From: Piliocolobus tephrosceles
Taxonomy: Eukaryota > Chordata > Mammalia > Primates > Cercopithecidae
Assembly: GCF_002776525.5 (NCBI RefSeq)
Contig: NC_045439.1
Span: forward strand, 116,157,699-116,221,698
DNA: 64,000 nt
Reading direction: 5' to 3'
The notes under the pieces: model-generated
The model's input: only the letters and a program-made list of their open reading frames with translations
Database searches by the model: none
What the model was told of the DNA's origin: nothing
Shown here: piece by piece, positions 33,501-43,775 of the stretch
How the letters are laid out: the number at the start of each line of letters is the position of its first letter
Position numbering within the stretch: position 1 is the first letter of the stretch
Position numbers and translations under genes: made by a program

Positions 33501-36105
33501 GGACTGTCTTTTTCATCCCTTAACTTTCAATCTATGTGTCTTTATAGGCAAGGTGAATTTCTTGCAGGCAGCATATACTTAGTTGTTGGTTTTTGAAATC
33601 CACTCAGCCAGTCTATATCTTTTAATTGGGAAATATAAACTATTCACATTTAAAGTTGTTACTGATAGATGAGGACATACTCTTGTCATTCTAGTGTTTT
33701 CTGATTAATTTATATATTACTTTTTCCTTTCTTTCTTATTGTTTATCTTTGCAATTTGGTGGTTTTCTGTCATAATAATATTAATATTTTACCCTTTTCT
33801 CTTTCTCATTTGTGTATCTGTTCTAGCAATGAGGTTTCTTTTTATTTTTGTTTTTGTTTATTTTGCTTCATTCAGAATATTTTGAAGAAATGTTCTGCCA
33901 GTGAGTTTTATAATTTCATATGTTTTCATAATGGTAGATATTGCTTTTTTGATTGCAGATGAAGGACTCTTTTATTCATTTCTTATAGGGCCAGTCTAGT
34001 GGTGATGAATTCCCTCAGTTTTTGCTTCTCTGGGAATGAATTTATTTCTCCTTCATTTCGAAGTCATATTTTTGCTGGATATAGTATTCTTGGCTGTCCG
34101 GTTTTCTTTTCCTTTCAGCACTTTGAATATATAATCTCATTCTCTCCTTGTCTGTAATATTTATGTTGAGAAATCAGATATTAGTCTGAGGAGATTCTTG
34201 TGAACTGATGTGACTTAACACTTTTCTCTCATGTTTGCTGTCCTTACAGTTCTCTCTTTGTCTTCGACTTTTGACAGTTTAATTATAATGTACCTCAGAG
34301 AGAGTCATTTTAGGCTGAATCTATTTGGGAATTTTTGAGGTTCCTAGATCATGATGTCTATGTATATTCTAAGACTTGGGATTTTTTGGCAATTATTTTA
34401 TAAAATATGTTTTCTATACTTTTCCCCATCTTTTTCTTTTCTGGAACTCTGAAAATGCAAATACTGTTTTGCTTAATGGAATACCATATATCATATAGAC
34501 GTTTTTCATTATTTTTATTTTATTCTCTTCTTTTTATTAGTTTCTTTTCTTTTAAAATTTTGTCTGATTGGGTTACTTTTAAAGATCTACTTCAAGTTTG
34601 GGAATTCTTTCTTCTGTTTATTCTATTCTATTGTTGAAGCTCTTCATTGTACTTTTATTTCATTCATTAAATTCTTCAGTTCCAAAATTTGTTTGATTCT
34701 TTTATATGATATCTGTTTCTTTGTTGAATTTCTCATTAAGATAATGAATTGTTTCCCTAATTTCTTTGTATTATGTATCTGTGTTTTCTTGAATCTCACT
34801 GAATTTCTTTTATATCATTACTTTGAATTCTTTTTCAGGCATTTCATAGATTTCTTTTTCTTGGAGTCTGTTACTGGAGAATTATATTTCTTGCTTTTTA
34901 TGTTTCTTGTGTCCCTATGTTGATATCTGCATATCTGGTGTAACAGTCATTTCTTTCAATTGTATGTAGTAGCTTTCAAAAGGAAAGAGTTTACTGTAGA
35001 TGTATCTACAGTGTCAGTTGTGTAGGGTGCTTTGACTTTGGTTCTGGGTGGGTACAGTAGTATAGTCTCCCTATGGTTTCTTCACCTGTAATCAGTGTCA
35101 GCAGTGTCTGTGGGTTCTGCAGGGGCTTATAATTCAATTGTTTGTTGAGGCTGTGGAGTGGTTTTGCTGGAGATGAGAACACTGCACAGGCAAGTCCTCA
35201 GGTCCCTGAGGACTGTGCTTGGGTATGTGGTGGTCCTGCCATTGGAGGGGGTGGAGCCACCAGTGATGGCAATGGCAGACCTTGGGTCGACTGGTCCTCA
35301 GTCCTCTGGGTAGTGGTCATGTGGCAGCCCTACCACTGGGGTTGGGCAGAGTTGCTCTTGGCAGTAGTGGCCCTAAGCTAATAGTTTTCAGGTTCTAAGG
35401 ACTGTGTACTTTATTCCCCTATATCCAGGAGGAGCCTCCTTGATGTAGTGAACCACATTTCCAGGATATAGCCTACTGTGTAGGCCCAGGTGCTGGGGAT
35501 GCAGTTGCACCCCTGCGTCCAGGTGGTGTTACAGTGCTACAGCCCTTTTGGTGGATGTAGGGGGTGTTTTGGGGACTCTAGGATTATGAAGATGTAGGAT
35601 TTGTTGGGTCCCAGGGAAAGGTTTAGGCTGGCAGTGGTTCTGTTCTCAACATGGTGCCATGCTAAATCAGCCTAGTTCCTGGGGGCTGTGGAGCATCCAG
35701 TGTGGATTCTCTCTCAGGGACAATGCAGTTGCATAGACTCTACACAGCTCCTTGTAGTAGACTCGGAGCCTGTGGGGATGAGGGGCTCTCCGTAGTCAGG
35801 ATTAAAGGTATATGTTCTGTGAATGTGGACTACTGGGGAATCTCCCACTTAAGCTTTGCCCTCTGATGGGAAGCCCCTCTTGACTCTGAACTGATCCCAT
35901 TTGGCTGCTTCACTTACCTCTCTATGTTGCCATTTCAAGTTTTTCTGCCTCTGAGGGTCTTTGTTGCTTCTTTGTTGAATTCCATTGTTCTCTCTTAGAC
36001 ATTGTATTCAACTTGCGGTGTTTTGTTCTTTTCATCTTTTTTCTCATAGAGAAGGTGAGTGCTGGACACCTTTAGTCAGCCGTCTTGATAAGGTCTCCCT
36101 GATAC
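30565..36105 (-). mobile_element. Older L1, antisense, nearly 5'-complete
   Basis: About 5.5 kb of continuous reverse-complement L1. Along the + strand it runs from the ORF2 C-terminal region ('tgctgtgcagaagctttgta', 'taagtctttaatccattttg') through reverse transcriptase, the linker and ORF1-type sequence (about 33700-35000) into a 5' UTR that ends at the expected start ('cagccgtcttgataagg'). The last part of ORF2 and the 3' UTR are absent on the left, where an LTR lies. The age is L1MA/L1PB-like by look. All frames are broken. Confidence 0.85.
30751..33600 (-). pseudogene. L1 ORF2 remnant (endonuclease/RT), broken
   Basis: Antisense fragments recognisable as ORF2p are spread over several frames. 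At 30751-30936 there is the C-terminal 'SKWIKDLNVRPKT'-type motif. At 31599-31784 the RT palm shows 'GTRQGCPLS' and 'FTDDIILYI', where L1 normally has FADD, so a catalytic-motif residue is changed. At 31876-32109 there is 'HHDQMGFIPGMQ'. At 32501-32785 there is the lysine-rich linker preceding RT. Stops and frame changes between pieces rule out function. Confidence 0.85.
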
Positions 36106-36392
36106 CATCTTTCTGGGTACAATTTTGCAGTAGTATCAAAAACTCTTAAATCATTTGACACAACAGTTCTGCTTCTTGGACAGTAACCTAAGGAAATAAT
36201 TGGACAGGTGCACAAAGATGTATGCATAATGATATTTATCACAGCATTGTTTGTAATATCTAAATAATAGAAATGCTCTGGATATATAGCAACATGGGGC
36301 AATTTAAATAAATTATGCTACAGCTATTTTATAGAATCTCATACTATCATTAATATTAGATCTCTAATTTTGCCATGGAAGTATGAAAGTAT

Positions 36393-36470
36393 GTTCTCTC
36401 TCTCTCTTTCTCTCTGTCTATTCATCTATATAAATAGAGAATATATATTAGATATATATTAAATAAAATC
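36393..36470. repeat. CT-rich then AT-rich simple repeat
   Basis: (TC)n with interruptions passes into TATA-rich sequence directly before the T tract of an Alu. Confidence 0.8.
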
Positions 36471-36472
36471 TA

Positions 36473-36757
36473 TTTTTTTTCTTCAGACAGGGTCTCTCTG
36501 TTCCTTGGGCTGGAGTACAGTGGCACAATCATGGCTCACTGCAGTCTCAACCTCCCTGAGCTCAGGTGATCCTGCCACCTCAGTCTCCGAAGTAGCTGGG
36601 ACTATAGGCATGTGGTGCCATGCCTAGCTGATTTTTTGTAGAGACAGAATTTCACTATATTGTCCAACCTGGTCTTGAACTCCTAAGTTCAAATGATCCA
36701 CCCACCTTAGCCTTCCAAAGTGCTGGGATTTATAGGTGTGAGCCACCATGCCTAGCC
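36473..36757 (-). mobile_element. AluJ-like, antisense
   Basis: A reverse-oriented diverged Alu: 'cagacagggtctctctgttc', 'gctcactgcagtctcaacc', 'tgtagagacagaatttcact', 'agccaccatgcctagcc'. It lies within the sense L1ME fragment. Confidence 0.88.
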
Positions 36758-37269
36758 AGCATATTGTTTTAAAATAAAGTGTTCAAATTACAGAATAGTA
36801 TGTAATGTGTAATCACTTTTTATTGAAAAAAACCACACGAATATATGTATTTATTCTCAAGTGGAAGAAGGTGAAAGTAAAACAGTGCTTTTCTCTAGGT
36901 GATAGAACTTTATCAATTTTAGTTTAATTTAAAATTTTCTTTCTTCTATTTTTAAAATATAATAACAATAAATTACAGAAGTAATTTTGTTTCTCAAGTT
37001 TATTCTCATGAGAAACACCTGCAACATTTTATGAAAATCATTGCCCTTATATTTTCTAAGATTTTGGAATATAGAACAAAACTAGAACCCACATTTGCCA
37101 TTTGTGTCCATCAAAATACTGTTGTAAAAACTTTCCCAGTGCACAGTGGCTGCCCTGATTGATACTTGTGAGATAGGAAATGCTGAAACTAGAAAGCTAG
37201 AACTTCAGTTCTCAAGTGGAACGACAGATACAGCATAGTCCCAAAAGATATACATTTGAAGAAAGTCAA

Positions 37270-37416
37270 GAAGGAAATATACTTAAACAAGCTCATTTTA
37301 TCATATAATGAATATTTATTGCATAACCCCTGCCTGGCAGGCACAGAGGAGGGAATTCAGTGAACAAGACAGACAGGACTCCTGTTTTCAGGGAGCTTAA
37401 TTTATTGGATTTTAAA
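37270..37416 (+). repeat. LINE2/MIR-like ancient remnant
   Basis: 'tgaatatttattgcataacc', 'gcctggcaggcacagaggag', 'gtgaacaagacagacaggac' and 'cagggagcttaatttattgg' match the common ancient-repeat pattern around 'tgaacaagacagacaaggtcc'. Family L2 is likely but not certain. Confidence 0.5.
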
Positions 37417-38070
37417 TAGGTTCTGTCTCAGAATATTATGAGTTCTTTTTATTTTTTGTGGTCTTTTGTATTTTCAAAAATTCTTTACTCCTGAAAATAA
37501 GATTTTGGAGAAAAAAATGAATAAGCATTCTATTTTTAAAAAGTGGCAGTAGGAAAAATAAAATCTAGCCCAAAAGTCCGTTTGTTTGCTGAAGTCTGTA
37601 CTCTTCCTCCTAGTTTGTTTGCTTGCTTTGGTCTGCTATCAGGAATTTTTCTTCTCTCATTTAACTGCTCAGAGTTGATTTATCTTTCTTTGCTTCTCCA
37701 GCAACTGATCTATGGTTATATATTTCCTGCCTCAATATTTTCTATGCCCTGTGTTTTCCCAGCTGTGCAACCCTCAGATTCAATAACTATATATATAATT
37801 TATTTTTCTTTAATTAGTTCAGTCAGCTCATTTTTGCCTCATTACTTAAAATGGCCAGCATCGAACACCCAAAAACTCCAACCACCAAAAACCCAAAAAC
37901 TCCAACCAACAGCATTTAATGTTTACTTATAATTACATGATTTATTCTACTCTTAGAAATTAGAGAGGGAGGATTCCAATCGCCTTATTCTCTAGTGAAA
38001 TTGTGAATGAAGAGGACAGTTTTTTGGTATATTGACTCTTATTCTCTTAATGAGCAAGGTTTTGGTGGTT
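37417..38070. other. Unannotated stretch
   Basis: No repeat recognised. A 129-codon frame at 37543-37932 (start MAVGKIKSSPKVRLF) has no recognised domain and no support from promoter or splice context. A local direct repeat ('aaaaactccaaccaccaaaa' and 'aaaaactccaaccaac') lies near 37870-37910. Treated as non-coding. Confidence 0.4.
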
Positions 38071-38372
38071 TTTCTTTCTTTTTCTTTTTTTTTTTTTGCC
38101 TGGGCTGGAGTGTGGTGGCGCAATCTCCTGTGGCAGGAGAACCACTTGAATCTGGGAGGCAGAGTGTCATTGCAACCTCTGCCTCCCGGGTTTAAGTGGT
38201 TCTCCTATCACAGCCTTCCAAATAGCTGGGATTATAGGCACCCACCACCATGCCTGGTTATTTTTTCTTCTTCCTCTTTTTTTTTTTTTTTTTTTTTTTT
38301 GTATTTTTAGTAGAGATGGGGTTTTGCCATGTTGGCAAAGTGCTGAGATTACAGGTATCACCATGCCTGGCC
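38071..38372 (-). mobile_element. Rearranged Alu, antisense
   Basis: A reverse-oriented Alu with three changes. The start lacks the usual 'gagacagagtctcgctctgt'. A 30-base segment at 38135-38164 is in the opposite (sense) orientation and pairs with the normal antisense segment at 38177-38206. The stretch between 'gccatgttgg' and 'caaagtgctg' near 38335 is deleted. The centre has an expanded T tract at about 38278-38300. It ends 'ccatgcctggcc', 16 bases from the next Alu. Confidence 0.85.
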
Positions 38373-38388
38373 CAAAAAGCTAATACTT

Positions 38389-38684
38389 GGCCGGACGCAG
38401 TGGCTCACGCCTGTAATCCCAGCACTTTGGGAGGCTGAGGCAGGTGTATCACCTGAGGTCAGGAGTTCCAGACCAGCCTGGCCAACATGGTGAAACCCAG
38501 TCTCTACTAAAAATACAAAAATTAGCCAGGTGTGGTGGCGCATGCCTGTAGCCCTAGCTACTCAGGAGGCTGAGGCAGGAGAATTGCTTGAACTTGGGAG
38601 GTGGAGGTTGCAGTGAGCTGAGATCATGCCACTGCTCTCCAGCCTGGGCAACAGAGCAAGACTGTCAAAAAAAAAAAAAAAAAA
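38389..38684 (+). mobile_element. AluS-like, sense
   Basis: A full-length Alu beginning 'ggccggacgcagtggctcac' with a poly-A tail. The target duplication 'aaaaagctaatact' is at 38374-38387 and 38685-38698. It is head-to-head with the antisense Alu ending at 38372. Confidence 0.93.
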
Positions 38685-38789
38685 AAAAAGCTAATACTGT
38701 GTGACTACTGTGTGCTAGGCTTCATGGTTCATGGTATGTGCTCCACACACACTGTTTCTATTAAACTTTATAATGTGTTATTAGTAAGT

Positions 38790-39240
38790 TGTATTAGTTT
38801 CCTAGGGCTGCCATAATAAATTATAAAAAATTTAGTGGCTTAAAACAACAAAAATGTTGACCTCACAGTTGAGGTCAGAAGTCCAAAATCAAGGTGATGT
38901 GAGTGTTTGTTCCTTTTGAGGGGCTGAGAGAGATAATTGGTTCCATGCCTCTCTCCTAACTTCTGGTGGTTTCCAACAATCCTTGGCAGGCCTTGGCTTG
39001 CAGCTGCTTAACTCCAGTCTCTGTCTCTGTTGTCACATGGCTATTGTCCCTCTCTGTTTCTTCACATGGTATCCTCCTCTTCTTGTAAGGACGCTAGTCA
39101 TGTTGGATTAAGGGCCCATCCTACTCCAATATTACCTTTTCTTAATAATAGATCTGCAACAAACCTGTTTTCAAATGAGGGCACATTCTGAGGTCTGGGC
39201 GGGACATGAGTCTTTGGGGGACCCTATTCAACCCTGTACA
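38790..39240 (-). repeat. MLT1-like MaLR LTR, antisense
   Basis: It starts 'tgtattagtttcctagggc' and ends 'caaccctgtaca', the TG...CA limits of an LTR. Between are 'agtggcttaaaacaac', 'cagaagtccaaaatcaagg', 'cttcttgtaaggacgctag' and 'gggcccatcctactccaat', the reverse-complement MLT1 order. At 451 bp it is near full length. It is from the same broad family as the split element at 7324-8095. Confidence 0.65.
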
Positions 39241-39934
39241 TAGTATTCTTCTTCTTCAAAGACTTGGGGCAGTTAAGAAATTTGCCTAAGGTTACATATT
39301 TCATGGAGAGTTTGGATTCAAACCCAAATCTGTCTGTTGACAAAGTCCATTCTCTTAATCACCCTGCTGGGAAGTATGAGAACTCTTTGTATCTGTAAGT
39401 AAATATATAATCCAGTTAGGACAATAAGACATGAAAATTTAAATAATAGCAAAAGTGAAAACTGAAAAGAAACTGTACAGGATAAGCCACAAGGCATCCC
39501 ACTATCTCCAAACACAATAGCACACAGGTATAACTAGTTTCCATGTTTCTTTTCCTTAAAGTTGTGTAGGGAAAAATACAAACTACAGAAATGCAAACAT
39601 GATTATTTCACCTGTCAGTGTCATTAATTTTTGCTTTTTTCAGTGACAGTTAGAAATAAAGTCCTCTGCCAAATTTGCTGCCTCTTATAGTTCATCTTAT
39701 CTTGTTTATATATAGTTTGCATCTTAAAATATAACCAGGCCAAGGCCAAGACTGTCTCTTAGAATCTTCCCTTTTCTTCAAATAGAATTAGATCTCATCT
39801 ATAAACATATTCTCTTCTGTTTCTGGAAACTCACTCTTATGTTTTGGAGCACATGGGACCAATTGGGCATACTAACACTATATGAAGGTACTTCTAGGAA
39901 CTGCCTTTTGGGAGCTGAAGATCACAGGTGTAGA
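39241..39934. other. Unannotated stretch
   Basis: The start (39250-39360) has weak MIR-like wording ('aagacttggggcagttaag', 'aatttgcctaaggttacata'). The rest holds nothing recognised. Confidence 0.4.
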
Positions 39935-40561
39935 TGTTACCAGAAAGGGGTCCCAATCCAGATCTCAAGAGATGGTTCTTGGATCTCACACAAGAAAGAA
40001 TTTGGGGTGAGTCCGCAGTGCAAAGTGAAAGCAAGTTTATTAGGAAAGCAAAGGAATAAAGGATGGCTACTCAATAGGCAGAATAGCAGCATGAGCTGCT
40101 GGTTGGCCATTTATATGGTTATTTCTTGATGATATGCTAAACAAGGGTGTGTTATTCATGAGTTTTCTGGGAAAGGGGTGGACAATTCCCAGAACTGAGG
40201 GTTCCCCCTCTTTTTAGACCATATAGAGTAATTTTCTAACATTGCCATAGCATCTGTAAACTGTCATGGCACTGGTAGGAGTTTTTTAGTACGCTAGTGA
40301 ATTATAATTAGCGTATAATGAGCAGTGCGGACAACCAAAGGTCACCTTCATTGCCATCTTGGTTTTGGTGGGTTTTAGCACGCTTCTTTACTGCAACCTG
40401 TTTTATCAGCAAGTTCTCTACGACCTATATCTTGTGCTGCCCTCGTATCTCATCCTGTGACTGAGAATGCTAACCTCCTGGGAATGCAGCTGAGTAGGTC
40501 TCAGCTTCATTTTAAAGTCCCTGTTAAAGATAGAGTTGCTCTGGTTCAAATGCCTCTGACA
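39935..40561 (-). repeat. ERV1-like LTR, antisense, full length
   Basis: It is bounded by 'tgttaccagaaagggg' on the left and 'ttcaaatgcctctgaca' on the right. In sense orientation it therefore begins TGTCAGAGGC and ends in ACA. Internal blocks include 'cacaagaaagaatttggg', 'gaaagcaagtttattagg', 'atcttggttttggtgggtt' and 'caacctgttttatcagcaag'. The U3/R/U5 order fits a 627-bp gammaretrovirus-like LTR. Possible 4-bp duplication TAGA/TAGC. Probably a solo LTR. Family not named. Confidence 0.7.
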
Positions 40562-40611
40562 TAGCCAGTAAGTATGCTTCTGGGTCTTAGGCTTAAAAAA
40601 GAGCAGGCATT

Positions 40612-41056
40612 TTGACTTAGGATTGTCTTGGCAATACGGGCTCTTTTTTGGTTCCATATGAACTTTAAAGCAGTTTTTTCCAATTCGGTGAAGAAACTCA
40701 TTGGTAGCTTGATGGGGATGGCATTGAATCTATAAATTACCTTGGGCAGTATGGCCATTTTCACAATATTGATTCTGCCTATCCATGAGCATGGTATGTT
40801 CTTCCATTTGTTTGTGTCCTCTTTGATTTCACTGAGCAGTGGTTTGTAGTTCTCCTTGAAGAGGTCCTTTACATCCCTTGTAAGTTGGATTCCTAGGTAT
40901 TTTATTCTCTTTGAAGCAATTGTGAATGGAAGTTCATTCCTGATTTGGCTCTCTGCTTGTCTGTTACTGGTGTATAAGAATGCTTGTGATTTTTGCACAT
41001 TAATTTTGTATCCTGAGACTTTGCTGAAGTTGCTTATCAGCTTAAGAAGATTTTGG
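40612..41056 (-). pseudogene. Inverted ORF2 segment of the young L1
   Basis: On the minus strand this reads as open ORF2p sequence including 'ASKRIKYLGIQLTRDVKDLF' and 'IKLPMSFFTELEKTALKFIW', which lies between the RT domain and the C-terminal region. It is in inverted order relative to 41057-42304. It cannot join the sense part into one protein. Confidence 0.92.
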
Positions 41057-42304
41057 CTAAGTCAAAAGGACAAAGCCGGAGGCGTCACGCTACCTGACTT
41101 CAAACTATACTACAAGGCTACAGTAACCAAAACAGCATGGTACTGGTACCAAAACAGAGATATAGACCAATGGAACAGAACGGAGCCTTCAGAAATAATG
41201 CCACACATCTACAACCATCTGATATTTGACAAACCTGAGAAAAACAAGAAATGGGGAAAGGATTCCCTATTTAATAAATGGTGCTGGGAAAATTGGCTAG
41301 CCATAAGTAGAAAGCTGAAACTGGATCCTTTCCTTACTCCTTATACGAAGATTAATTCAAGATGGATTAGAGACTTAAATGTTAGACCTAATACCATAAA
41401 AACCCTAGAAGAAAATCTAGGTAGTACCATTCAGGACATAGGCATGGGCAAGGACTTCATGTCTAAAACACCAAAAGCAACGGCAGCAAAAGCCAAAATT
41501 GACAAATGGGATCTCATTAAACTAAAGAGCTTCTGCACAGCAAAAGAAACTACCATCAGAGTGAACAGGCAACCTACAGAATGGGAGAAAATTTTTGCAA
41601 TCTACTCATCTGACAAAGGGCTCATTTCCAGAATCTACAAAGAACTCAAACAAATATACAAGAAAAAAACAAACAACCCCATCCAAAAGTGGGGAAAGGA
41701 TATGAACAGACATTTCTCAAAAGAAGACATTCATACAGCCAACAGACACATGAAAAAATGCTCATCATCACTGGCCATCAGAGAAATGCAAATCAAAACC
41801 ACAATGAGATACCATCTCACACCAGGTAGAATGGCAATCATTAAAAAATCAGGAAACAATAGGTGTTGGAGAGGATGTGGAGAAATAGGAACACTTTTAC
41901 ACTGTTGGTGGGATTGTAAACTAGTTCAACCATTATGGAAAACAGTATGGCGATTCCTCAAGGATCTAGAACTAGATGTACCATATGACCCAGCCATCCC
42001 ACTACTGGGTATATACCCAAAGGATTATAAATTATGCTACTACAAAGACACATGCACACGTATGTTTATTGCGGCACTATTCACAATAGCAAAGTCTTGG
42101 AATCAACCCAAATGTCCATCAGTGACAGACTGGATTAAGAAAATGTGGCACATATACACCATGGAATACTATGCAGCCATAAAAAAGGATGAGTTTGCGT
42201 CCTTTGTAGAGACATGGATGCAGCTGGAAACCATCATTCTTAGCAAATTATCACAAGAAGAGAAAACCAAACACCGCATGTTCTCACTCATAGGTGGGAA
42301 CTGA
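41057..42304 (+). pseudogene. L1 ORF2p C-terminal region, open frame
   Basis: About 415 codons of uninterrupted ORF2p C-terminal sequence, from 'KDKAGGVTLPDFKLYYKAT' through the cysteine-containing 'GNNRCWRGCGEIGTLLHCWW' to 'HRMFSLIGGN' and stop. The endonuclease and RT domains are not present in this reading frame. The frame extends upstream to 40856, but those first 67 or so codons are the opposite strand of the inverted segment and are meaningless. The absence of any stop marks a young copy. It is a 5'-truncated, non-functional retrocopy. Confidence 0.93.
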
Positions 42305-42551
42305 ACAATGAGCTCACTTGGACTCGGGAAGGGGAACATCACACACTGGGGCCTATCATGGGGAGGGGGGAGGGGGGAGGGATTGCATTGGGGAGTTATA
42401 CCTGATATAAATGATGAATTGATGGGTGCTGACGAGTTGATGGGTGCAGCACACCAACATGGCACATGTATACATATGTAACCTGCACGTTATGCACATG
42501 TACCCTAGAACTTAAAGTATAATAAAAAAAGAGATAAAAAAAAAAAAAAAT
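42305..42551 (+). repeat. L1 3' UTR with G-rich tract and poly-A
   Basis: It contains the typical 'acacactggggcctatcatg', a polypurine G-tract at 42360-42381 (four G-runs separated by single A), 'cacatgtatacatatgtaac' and a poly-A tail from about 42537. The G-tract is the known L1 3' UTR motif able to form a G-quadruplex. Confidence 0.93.
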
Positions 42552-42566
42552 AAAAGAGCAGGCATT

Positions 42567-43023
42567 ATCTGGGTCAAAGTTGGGGCTTATTTGGACCAAA
42601 CAAGACTGGGGCAGGAAGGGTTGAAGCAACCACCGCAATTCACAGTACTGAGGTACAAGGACAAAATAGGACTGGCCACAGCGTTGACTTGCTGCTGATT
42701 CTCTGAACTACACTTCTTGATGTCCTTAAATTTTCTCAATCTCTGGTTTCTATCAGTCACAAATCTTAAGAATAAGTTAAGGTGATCATGCTGTGTAGTT
42801 TTCATTGAGGGGGGCCATAGAAAGTCACAGAGATTAAGTGATCCGCTCATGTTAAATCAGGACTATTGGACTCTAGAGCCATTCTTTATTTTTAATGTTT
42901 TTCAATTGCTGCTGCTCATATTAATAGAATCCAGTCTTTTAATTACTACCTTGTAATTCCTCCCACCAAAAGTAATATTAGCTATAAATACTATTTATAT
43001 AGGTCTTTATTGGAGGAGAGAAA
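42567..43023. other. Unannotated stretch
   Basis: No repeat or gene recognised. Confidence 0.4.
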
Positions 43024-43165
43024 TCACATTTATTAAGCACCTAAAATGTGTGAGGAAATTTGTTAGATGTTTAACTTTAACATATGTTGTCTCATTTAAT
43101 TCTCACAACATCTTTCTTTATTCCTCAATATAATGCTGCCAGGAGATATTATATCCTTACAGTAC
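43024..43165 (-). repeat. MIR-like fragment, antisense
   Basis: 'cacatttattaagcacctaa', 'aacatatgttgtctcattta' and 'attctcacaacatctttctt' follow the reverse-complement MIR order. Diverged. Confidence 0.5.
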
Positions 43166-43439
43166 AGGTGTAAAGTATGAGACTTCGCCACACTAAAGGC
43201 CTCTCCACTTGGCTAGGAAACTCCATGAGGAGAGGACCATCACTAGGGGCTTCTGTTGATTGGTTTTGGTTTTGTCTGATTTTTTTGTTGTTTTTCATCA
43301 CAGCAAACCCTAGTCCTAGAACCATGCCTTGTATGTTGGAGTATGTTCGCATCAGTGCCACTATGTGTTTATCCTAATTTTAGATAATTTCTTTGCTATA
43401 TAAAAAATGTAGTAGCATGAGTTTGTAGTCACCAAATGT

Positions 43440-43775
43440 TTTGTGGCTACCTACATTCTCCAGACCTTCTATGAGGTTGGGGGCATGTGACTAGTTGTAG
43501 CCAATGGATACTGGGTGGAAGGTATACATGTCACCGCTGGTCAGTTAAGAGCTGCTATACCTCTTCCACCTCTCTCTTTCCTTCCTATGGTATTGTTGGA
43601 GGCCAAGAGTTTCAGATGGCATAGCTATAAGATGGAGGCTGCTGAGATCTCTCAGTCACCATTTGAAGAACAGCCTCACAGGAGAGCAGTGCAACTCACA
43701 ATAAATACAAACTTTTATTGTATTATGTCCCTGAGATTTGGGTAGTTGTTTATTACTACAGCAGAGCTTATGCTA
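43440..43775 (+). repeat. Ancient LTR-like remnant
   Basis: 'catgtgactagttgtagcca', 'atggcatagctataagatgg' and an end like 'attatgtccctgagatttgg', 'tgtttattactacagcagag' match a common mammalian LTR-type repeat with the 'taagccactgagatttggg' 3' end. Family not assigned. Confidence 0.4.

Larger units (their letters stand above)
36110..36985 (+). mobile_element. L1ME-like fragment, sense, split by AluJ
   Basis: It begins with ORF2 C-terminal sequence in sense orientation ('taacctaaggaaataattgg', 'ttatcacagcattgtttgta', 'aataaattatgctacagct'). It resumes after the Alu with 3' UTR-like sequence ('acagaatagtatgtaatgtg', 'gtgcttttctctaggtgata', 'tttctttcttctatttttaa'). A CT-rich and AT-rich simple tract (36393-36470) sits in the middle. 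It abuts the antisense L1 5' end at about 36105. Confidence 0.65.
40597..42566 (+). mobile_element. Young L1 with 5' inversion (twin-primed)
   Basis: A primate L1 of the L1PA type is enclosed by the exact duplication 'aaaagagcaggcatt' (40597-40611 and 42552-42566). The left 445 bp (40612-41056) are ORF2 in antisense. From about 41057 the rest is sense ORF2, 3' UTR and poly-A. The inverted and sense parts are adjacent in ORF2, both touching the 'KTILSQ|KDKAGG' point, with about 11 bases shared at the break. This is the classic product of twin priming. It inserted 35 bp from the LTR at 39935-40561. Confidence 0.95.

Noticed and set aside
35142..35381. A G/C-richer stretch as a CpG island or promoter
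   Set aside because: It is the 5' UTR region of the antisense L1; CpG content is low and no host transcription start is supported.
37543..37932. A 129-codon open frame
   Set aside because: No domain, no homologue recognised, no promoter or splice context, and the end is a low-complexity local repeat.
40856..42304. A 482-codon open frame as a protein-coding gene
   Set aside because: The first 67 or so codons are the reverse strand of an inverted L1 segment and the rest is the L1 ORF2p C-terminus. It is a 5'-inverted retrocopy, not a host gene.
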